Positions 12,372 through 16,876 of a stretch of DNA of 16,876 nt are shown here, piece by piece. Position 1 is the first letter of the stretch. Each line of letters opens with the position of its first letter. Source of the stretch: an uncultured Lachnospiraceae bacterium (GTDB lineage Bacteria > Bacillota > Clostridia > Lachnospirales > Lachnospiraceae). Location of the stretch: assembly GCA_910577445.1 (NCBI GenBank), contig CAJTMZ010000047.1, forward strand, positions 1 to 16,876. Direction: 5' to 3'. The notes beneath the pieces are model-generated. The model was not told the DNA's origin and searched no databases. It was given only the letters and a program-made list of their open reading frames with translations. The position numbers were made by a program, and so were the translations under genes.

Positions 12372-14834
12372 ATGAATAACAGATTGTACAAGCTTATGAA
12401 CTGGCCGAGGATAGAGGGGATTATTTATTCGGAGGAGGACAGCCCCCATGAGATTTTGGGGCCTCATGCAGCGGGAAAAAGCGTGCTGTTCCAGACTTTT
12501 CAGCCGGGAGCGGAAAGCGTTTCCCTTATCACGGAAGACGGAAAAAAACATAAAATGGAAATGGTGGACGAGTCCGGTTATTTCGCTTATCTTTTGGCGG
12601 GAAAAATTCCGGAGCGTTATGAATATGAGGTTACGGGCGGAGGGGAAAGCATCCGCGTAAAGGACGCCTACCGGTATCAGACGGCGCTGACGTCAAATGA
12701 CGCCGAAAAATTTAACGCCGGCATTCATTATACCATATACGAAAAACTGGGAGCCCATGTGACGACCCGGGAAAACGTTCAGGGAACCAGCTTTGCCGTA
12801 TGGGCTCCGAACGCCGTCCGCGTAAGCGTAGTGGGCGATTTTAACCATTGGGACGGACGCACCCATCAGATGACCAGAAACCCTGAAAGCGGCGTTTTTG
12901 AAATCTTTGTGCCGGATGTAAAGGCCGGGGAATGTTATAAATATGAAATCAAGGCAAAAGGGGGACTGACATATCTGAAAGCCGACCCGTATGCTTTCGG
13001 CCAGCAGCTTCGTCCGGACACGGCCTCCGTTGTGCGCGAACTGGATTATACATGGAAAGACCGGAAATGGATGAAGGAAAGGGAGAAAAAGCAGCAGGAA
13101 AATTCTCCCGTCAGCGTTTACGAGCTGTATCTTGGGTCCTTTAAGAAAAGTGAAGAAGGGGAATACCTTAATTACAGGGAGCTGGCTCCTGAAATCGTCA
13201 AATATGTAAAAGAAACGGGTTATACCCATGTGGAACTGATGCCCATTATGGAACACCCCCTGGACGCCTCCTGGGGTTATCAGGTGATTGGCTATTACGC
13301 GCCTACCGCGAGATACGGCAGCGCGGAAGATTTCATGGCCTTTGTGGATATCTTACATCAGGCGGGAATCGGCGTGATTCTTGACTGGGTGCCGGCGCAT
13401 TTTCCGAGAGATACCTACGGCCTTGCCCAGTTTGACGGCACCTGCCTTTATGAACATGCCGACCCAAGACAGGGAGCCCATCCTCACTGGGGAACGCTGA
13501 TTTATAATTACGGCCGTCCTCAGGTCTCCAACTATCTGATTGCAAACGCCCTTTACTGGGTGGAAAAATATCACGTGGACGGCATTCGTATGGACGCGGT
13601 GGCTTCCATGCTTTATCTTGATTACGGAAAAAATGACGGGGAGTGGGTCGCCAATATTTATGGGGGACATGAAAATCTGGAGGCAATCGAGCTGCTTAAA
13701 CACCTTAACTCCGTTATGAAGAAAAGAAATCCCGGGGTGTTTATGATTGCGGAGGAATCCACCGCATGGCCGAAAATCACGGGCAAGGTGGAGGACGACG
13801 GCCTTGGCTTTGATTTGAAGTGGAATATGGGATTTATGAACGATTTCCTCACTTATATCGGTTACGACCCCTATTTCAGGGCGCATCATCACAATGAGCT
13901 GACATTCAGCATGATTTACGCCTACAGCGAAAACTTTATGCTTGTATTTTCCCATGACGAAGTGGTTCACGGTAAATCCACTATGATTGGAAAGATGCCG
14001 GGCGTTCTGGAGGACAAGTTTGCAAACTTACGTCTTACCTACGCTTACATGATGACCCATCCCGGGAAAAAGCTCTTGTTTATGGGACAGGATATCGCCG
14101 AATTTAAAGAATTTGACGAGATGCGTGAGACGGAGTGGGGACTGCTTTTAAACGACGCTCATAAGGGCGTCCATGAGCTGATAAAAGACCTCAATACCCT
14201 TTATAAGGAGAAACCGGCTCTGTATGCGCTGGATACCCATCCGGAAGGGTTCGAGTGGATTAACTGCATCACGCCCGAAAAATGCATGGTTTCTTTCCTT
14301 CGCAAGACGGAAAAGAAAAACGACACGCTGGTTGCGGTAATAAATTTTGCAAACGTGGAACAGGAGTTTGTTATCGGCGTGCCCTGTGAAGGCAAATATA
14401 CGGAAATATTAAACACGGACGATAAACGCTACGGCGGTCTTGGCCGTGTAAATGAGGAAGTAAAGTTTGTGGCGGAAGAGGAGGTTGACGGCAAGCCTTA
14501 TTCCTTTACCATGACCAGCGCGCCTTTATCCGCAAGCATCTTTTCCTATACGCCTTACAACGAAGAAGAAAAGAAAGAGATTGCCAGGAAAAAACGGATA
14601 CTTGCCGCGGAAAAGAAAGCGGAGCAGGCAAAAGAAAGAGCCCTTGCCGCCGCGGAGGAAGCAAAGCAGTTGAGGGAAGAAGCAAAAAAAGCCGGAGAAC
14701 TTGCTAAGGAAGCGGAAAAAAGGGCGGAAACGGCTGAGAAGAAAGCTGCGGAGGAACAGAAAAAGGCTGAAGAAGAACGCAGGAAAGCCGAGGAAATGCG
14801 CCGGGAGGAAAATCCGGCTTCCGGGAAAAAGTAA
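12372..14834 (+). CDS. glgB: 1,4-alpha-glucan branching enzyme with a charged helical C-terminal tail
   Basis: GH13 enzyme that cuts alpha-1,4 glucan chains and rejoins them by alpha-1,6 bonds in glycogen. 820 residues: N-terminal module (about 1-105, with PHEILGPH), a CBM48 module (about 140-230, FAVWAPNAVRVSVVGDFNHW), a GH13 barrel (about 247-600) and a C-terminal beta domain ending near residue 729. The catalytic triad is intact: nucleophile D408 (GIRMDAVASMLY), acid E461 (AEEST), and D529 (SHDEVVHGKSTM), with the same spacing as E. coli D405/E458/D526. DWVPAHFP is the usual GlgB form of region I. The last 90 residues, about 731-820, are almost only Glu, Lys, Ala and Arg and predict a long coiled coil or single helix; this is not part of the normal enzyme, which ends near 730. 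No other glg gene is nearby. GGGGGA precedes the ATG. Confidence 0.95.
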   Translation: MNNRLYKLMNWPRIEGIIYSEEDSPHEILGPHAAGKSVLFQTFQPGAESVSLITEDGKKHKMEMVDESGYFAYLLAGKIPERYEYEVTGGGESIRVKDAYRYQTALTSNDAEKFNAGIHYTIYEKLGAHVTTRENVQGTSFAVWAPNAVRVSVVGDFNHWDGRTHQMTRNPESGVFEIFVPDVKAGECYKYEIKAKGGLTYLKADPYAFGQQLRPDTASVVRELDYTWKDRKWMKEREKKQQENSPVSVYELYLGSFKKSEEGEYLNYRELAPEIVKYVKETGYTHVELMPIMEHPLDASWGYQVIGYYAPTARYGSAEDFMAFVDILHQAGIGVILDWVPAHFPRDTYGLAQFDGTCLYEHADPRQGAHPHWGTLIYNYGRPQVSNYLIANALYWVEKYHVDGIRMDAVASMLYLDYGKNDGEWVANIYGGHENLEAIELLKHLNSVMKKRNPGVFMIAEESTAWPKITGKVEDDGLGFDLKWNMGFMNDFLTYIGYDPYFRAHHHNELTFSMIYAYSENFMLVFSHDEVVHGKSTMIGKMPGVLEDKFANLRLTYAYMMTHPGKKLLFMGQDIAEFKEFDEMRETEWGLLLNDAHKGVHELIKDLNTLYKEKPALYALDTHPEGFEWINCITPEKCMVSFLRKTEKKNDTLVAVINFANVEQEFVIGVPCEGKYTEILNTDDKRYGGLGRVNEEVKFVAEEEVDGKPYSFTMTSAPLSASIFSYTPYNEEEKKEIARKKRILAAEKKAEQAKERALAAAEEAKQLREEAKKAGELAKEAEKRAETAEKKAAEEQKKAEEERRKAEEMRREENPASGKK

Positions 14835-14867
14835 TAAAAAAGCATGTAATGAAGGAGATACGTCAAA

Positions 14868-15710
14868 ATGCTGGAAAAGGAAATGGACAGTGGATTTTTT
14901 GAAGAATTTTTGGAGCAGCTTCCGGAGAAAGCGTTCCACTTAGGACTGCGGGTGGTGCTTGCAGGACTGGCATTTCTTATCGGCATACAGTTGATTCGTA
15001 TTTTAAGGCGCATCATCAAAAAGGCCCTTGGCAGAAGCCGAATCGAGGAAAGCGCGGTGCGCTTTATCGACTCTTTTATAAAATTCGGTCTGTATTTTGT
15101 GCTTGTTTTGATGATTGCGTCGTCCCTTGGCGTGGACGCCGCCAGCATCCTTGCCATTTTGGGCTCTGCCAGCGTGGCAATCGGTCTTGCCGTGCAGGGG
15201 AGCCTGAGCAATTTTGCCGGTGGCGTGCTGCTTTTGATATTGAAACCCTTTACGGCCGGGGATTACATTAAAGACGGTCAGGGAAACGAGGGAACGGTGG
15301 ACGCGGTGGATATTTTTTACACACAGCTCATCACGCCCGACAACAGGGTTGTGGTGCTGCCTAACGGAACTCTTGCAAACGGGACCATTACCAATTTCAC
15401 CAGATGCAACGAAAGAAGAATCGATATCCCTGTGGGAATTTCCTACGACGGGGATATCAAAAAGGCAAAGGCAGTCATTGAGGACGTTTTGCGGGCCGAC
15501 GCCGCGGTAATCGGCGAGCGGGACGTCATGGTGTTTGTGGATTCTCTGGGAGAGAGCAGCGTCAATCTGGTGGCAAGGTGCTGGTCCTTGCAGGATGATT
15601 TCTGGCCGGCAAAGTGGCGCCTGACGGAGGCGGTCAAGTACGCGTTGGACGAAGCCGGAATCAAAATCCCCTATCCCCAGATGGACGTGCATCTGGACAA
15701 ATCGGAGTGA
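14868..15710 (+). CDS. mscS: Small-conductance mechanosensitive channel (MscS family)
   Basis: Inner-membrane channel that opens under membrane tension to release solutes on hypo-osmotic shock, acting as a homo-heptamer. 280 residues, close to E. coli MscS (286). Three membrane segments are followed by the cytoplasmic beta and alpha/beta domains. The pore helix TM3 is well kept, with Gly/Ala packing in ILGSASVAIGLAVQGSLSNF and then AGGVLLLILKPFTAGDYI. The beta-domain block VLPNGTLANGTITNFT and C-terminal IPYPQMDVHL also match. AAGGAG lies 10 nt upstream of ATG 14868. The gene starts 33 nt after glgB with no terminator between, so the two are probably co-transcribed; a role in handling osmolyte or turgor changes is known for the family, a link to glycogen is not. 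Confidence 0.94.
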   Translation: MLEKEMDSGFFEEFLEQLPEKAFHLGLRVVLAGLAFLIGIQLIRILRRIIKKALGRSRIEESAVRFIDSFIKFGLYFVLVLMIASSLGVDAASILAILGSASVAIGLAVQGSLSNFAGGVLLLILKPFTAGDYIKDGQGNEGTVDAVDIFYTQLITPDNRVVVLPNGTLANGTITNFTRCNERRIDIPVGISYDGDIKKAKAVIEDVLRADAAVIGERDVMVFVDSLGESSVNLVARCWSLQDDFWPAKWRLTEAVKYALDEAGIKIPYPQMDVHLDKSE

Positions 15711-15714
15711 AAAA

Positions 15715-15734
15715 TCCGGAATTTCGTTTCCGGA
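15715..15734. other. Hairpin after mscS
   Basis: TCCGGAA (15715-15721) and TTCCGGA (15728-15734) form a perfect 7-bp stem with a 6-nt loop, 4 nt after the mscS stop. On the plus strand it is followed by AAAATTT rather than a T-run. On the minus strand it is followed by TTTTT, so it looks more like a terminator for leftward transcripts. It may also protect the mscS 3' end. Confidence 0.45.
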
Positions 15735-15764
15735 AAAATTTACTTCAGTTTTGTAAAATTTTGC

Positions 15765-15793
15765 TTGCAAAAAATGAATATTGCCGGTATAAT
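15765..15793 (+). promoter_or_regulatory. Promoter of the tRNA-Thr gene
   Basis: TTGCAA (15765-15770) and a perfect TATAAT (15788-15793) are spaced by 17 nt. The -10 box ends 10 nt before the tRNA, so transcription would start almost at its 5' end, typical of a stand-alone tRNA gene. Confidence 0.8.
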
Positions 15794-15803
15794 ACTTTTT
15801 GAT

Positions 15804-15876
15804 GCTACTGTGGCTCAGTTGGTAGAGCAGCTGATTCGTAATCAGCAGGTCAGGGGTTCGAGTCCCCTCAGTAGCT
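15804..15876 (+). tRNA. tRNA-Thr, anticodon CGT
   Basis: A complete 73-nt cloverleaf. The acceptor arms GCTACTG (15804-15810) and CAGTAGC (15869-15875) pair perfectly, with T at the discriminator position. The anticodon stem GCTGA/TCAGC encloses the loop TTCGTAA, with anticodon CGT at 15837-15839 reading the codon ACG. The T arm is GGGG-TTCGAGT-CCCC. CCA is not encoded and must be added by nucleotidyltransferase. CGT isoacceptors are usually accessory to the TGT tRNA-Thr. It forms its own transcription unit with promoter and terminator. Confidence 0.97.
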
Positions 15877-15894
15877 TTTGTATATGATGAAAAG

Positions 15895-15916
15895 AGCAGC
15901 GCAGGCTGCTTTTTTT
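15895..15916 (+). terminator. Terminator of the tRNA-Thr unit
   Basis: AGCAGC (15895-15900) and GCTGCT (15905-15910) form a 6-bp stem with loop GCAG, followed directly by six T. It lies 18 nt after the tRNA 3' end. From here to 16033 is AT-rich sequence in which I see no gene. Confidence 0.85.
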
Positions 15917-16033
15917 GTGTGTGGAAACAGCGGTAAAAATTACTGGTTAATGATTTATATGAAGTAAGAAATAGACGGTATGCTAAGAAAAAGTTAAGAT
16001 GATTAATTATATCTGAATCACATAAATATGATG

Positions 16034-16061
16034 TTGACAAAATAAATATTAGTGATAAAAT
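16034..16061 (+). promoter_or_regulatory. Near-consensus promoter of the lipoprotein gene
   Basis: A perfect TTGACA (16034-16039) and TAAAAT (16056-16061) are separated by 16 nt, with TGA just before the -10 giving an extended -10 element. The region upstream is AT-rich, as in strongly transcribed genes. High expression is predicted. Confidence 0.85.
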
Positions 16062-16067
16062 ACATCT

Positions 16068-16107
16068 TGGTGTTGGACACCACTACCTGAAAAGAAATTT
16101 ATCAGGT
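16068..16107 (+). other. Two leader hairpins before the lipoprotein gene
   Basis: TGGTGT/ACACCA (16068-16073, 16077-16082) has a 3-nt loop and lies right at the expected 5' end of the mRNA. ACCTGA/TCAGGT (16085-16090, 16102-16107) follows, then an A-rich stretch leads to GGAGAG. A hairpin at the extreme 5' end commonly stabilises mRNA, so this may support high expression (inference). Confidence 0.4.
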
Positions 16108-16133
16108 AAAAAAGAAAAAAGGAGAGAATTATT

Positions 16134-16742
16134 ATGAAAATGAGAACAGTTAAGGCACTTGCATGTGCCGCAGTTATGGCACTTGCATTATCTGCTACCG
16201 CATGTGGTTCCAAAGAGGCAGATAAGGCGGAAGACAACGCAACAGTTGAAAACACAGACAGCGAAGACCAGGCTGCAGACAATGCAGATGCGGAAGCAGA
16301 CAATGCAGACGCAGAGGCTCCTGCGGATACGGAAACAGACAATGCAGACGCGGACGCAGAGGCTCCCGCAGATACAGAAGCTGACGCTTCTGCCGACGGA
16401 ACAGCGCTTTATTCCACTCTGGAAGAGTACTATAATGACCCTGCCGTAAAGTCTGTTTTGGATTCTGCTTTCGAGAGTATGGGACAGGACGGAATGTCTC
16501 TGTCAATCGAGGTTAAGGGAAACGTATTTTCACTGACATGCAAATTTGAAGACAGCAGCATGGTAGCTGACGGCGTTGCTGAAGCTCTTGAACAGGGATT
16601 AGAGGCTGCCGCTTCTCAGTTTGAAACACAGGCTGCAGCTTTTGACGAAGCAGTTGGACAGAGCGGTGCCTGCACGGTTGCCGTACGTTACACAGACCCT
16701 GACGACAATGTACTGGCAGAAAGAGAATTTAAAGCACAGTAA
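16134..16742 (+). CDS. Secreted acidic-repeat lipoprotein, function unknown
   Basis: 202 residues, exported and lipid-anchored by prediction. The signal peptide MKMRTVKALACAAVMALAL leads to SATACGS, a lipobox with the lipidated cysteine at C24; Ala rather than Leu at -3 is less usual. Residues about 30-90 are a low-complexity acidic linker of Ala, Asp, Glu, Asn and Thr, with repeated ADNADAEAPADTE units; it should hold the C-terminal domain away from the membrane. The C-terminal domain, about 90-202, starts LYSTLEEYYNDPAVKSVLDS and includes two further cysteines. It resembles small DUF4854-type lipoproteins of Lachnospiraceae, but I recall this only loosely. GGAGAG lies 8 nt before the ATG. 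Single gene with strong promoter and terminator. Confidence 0.88.
   Translation: MKMRTVKALACAAVMALALSATACGSKEADKAEDNATVENTDSEDQAADNADAEADNADAEAPADTETDNADADAEAPADTEADASADGTALYSTLEEYYNDPAVKSVLDSAFESMGQDGMSLSIEVKGNVFSLTCKFEDSSMVADGVAEALEQGLEAAASQFETQAAAFDEAVGQSGACTVAVRYTDPDDNVLAEREFKAQ
16276..16380 (+). repeat. Imperfect in-frame direct repeats in the lipoprotein linker
   Basis: CAGACAATGCAGA begins at 16276, 16297 and 16336. The last two are the starts of longer copies (16297-16335, 39 nt; 16336-16380, 45 nt) that share the pattern through GCAGAGGCTCC and GATACRGAA, the second carrying an extra GCGGAC. Copies differ mostly at third codon positions, so the repeat is old enough to have drifted while the peptide is kept. 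Copy number may vary between strains. Confidence 0.75.
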
Positions 16743-16781
16743 GAAGCTTGCTACATAACGGAAGAAAAGAGTAATGAAATG

Positions 16782-16831
16782 AAACCTCCCAAGGGGACAT
16801 AAAAGTTCCGGCGGGAGGTTTTTGTTTTTTT
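16782..16831 (+). terminator. Terminator of the lipoprotein gene
   Basis: AAACCTCCC (16782-16790) pairs with GGGAGGTTT (16813-16821), and an inner stem GGGAC/GTTCC extends the helix. It is followed by TTTTG and seven more T. It lies 40 nt after the stop codon and also has an A-tract on the left, so it may work both ways. Confidence 0.9.
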
Positions 16832-16876
16832 GAAATATAATTAAAATATTTTTTGAATTTTCCCTAATGTACAGCG

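Noticed and set aside
14526..14939. Minus-strand Phe/Leu-rich open frame opposite the glgB tail
   Set aside because: It is the antisense of Glu/Lys-rich codons (GAA/AAA read as TTC/TTT), which always yields a false hydrophobic ORF.
15003..16040. Minus-strand open frame of 345 codons spanning the tRNA and mscS, containing TEGTRTPDLLITNQLLYQLS
   Set aside because: That peptide is the well-known artefact of translating the antisense strand of a tRNA-Thr gene. The rest is the shadow of mscS. No ribosome binding site or family resemblance.

Overview
The window reads as ordinary chromosome of an anaerobic, low-to-mid GC Firmicute, most likely a Lachnospiraceae-type member of the Clostridia. The grounds are the purine-rich AGGAGG ribosome binding sites, the sigma-A style TTGACA/TATAAT promoters, a serA/serC pair whose SerA is of the short 'TDFP' clostridial type, an E. 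coli-like (oxygen-labile type) IlvD, and a small acidic lipoprotein of a kind common in that family. I see no phage, insertion sequence, CRISPR array or defence island. These assignments come from motif recognition only; no database search was possible.

Layout, left to right. (1) 1-210: a regulatory gap with what look like overlapping divergent promoters, one reading left into a gene cut off by the window edge and one reading right into tgt. (2) 210-1911: tgt (tRNA queuosine modification) and yajC (Sec accessory membrane protein). The 5' end of yajC is odd: a strong Shine-Dalgarno and ATG at 1515 open a frame that stops at 1593-1595, and the YajC reading frame continues in the +1 frame. (3) 1997-9449: a tightly packed five-gene run: leuB, a GT-C type membrane glycosyltransferase, ilvD, ilvB, and an L,D-transpeptidase. 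Branched-chain amino acid enzymes are interleaved with two envelope genes. A terminator-like hairpin sits just ahead of the leuB ribosome binding site. (4) 9455-11881: serC-serA with its own good promoter and a strong bidirectional terminator, giving phosphoserine and serine from 3-phosphoglycerate. (5) 11880-12182: a convergent, unrecognised 100-residue gene on the minus strand. (6) 12372-15710: glgB (glycogen branching enzyme with an unusual charged helical tail of about 90 residues) followed 33 nt later by an MscS-type mechanosensitive channel. (7) 15765-15916: a complete tRNA-Thr(CGT) unit with promoter and terminator. (8) 16034-16831: a monocistronic acidic-repeat lipoprotein with a near-consensus promoter, structured leader and terminator.

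How the parts work together: ilvB and ilvD supply two steps common to valine, isoleucine and leucine synthesis and leuB the third leucine-specific step, but ilvC, ilvE, leuA, leuCD and the IlvN regulatory subunit are not in the window and must be elsewhere. The most interesting items are the apparent frameshift or leader ORF at yajC, the hairpin before leuB, the GlgB tail, and the mixed amino-acid/envelope operon. I found no convincing wholly new system.
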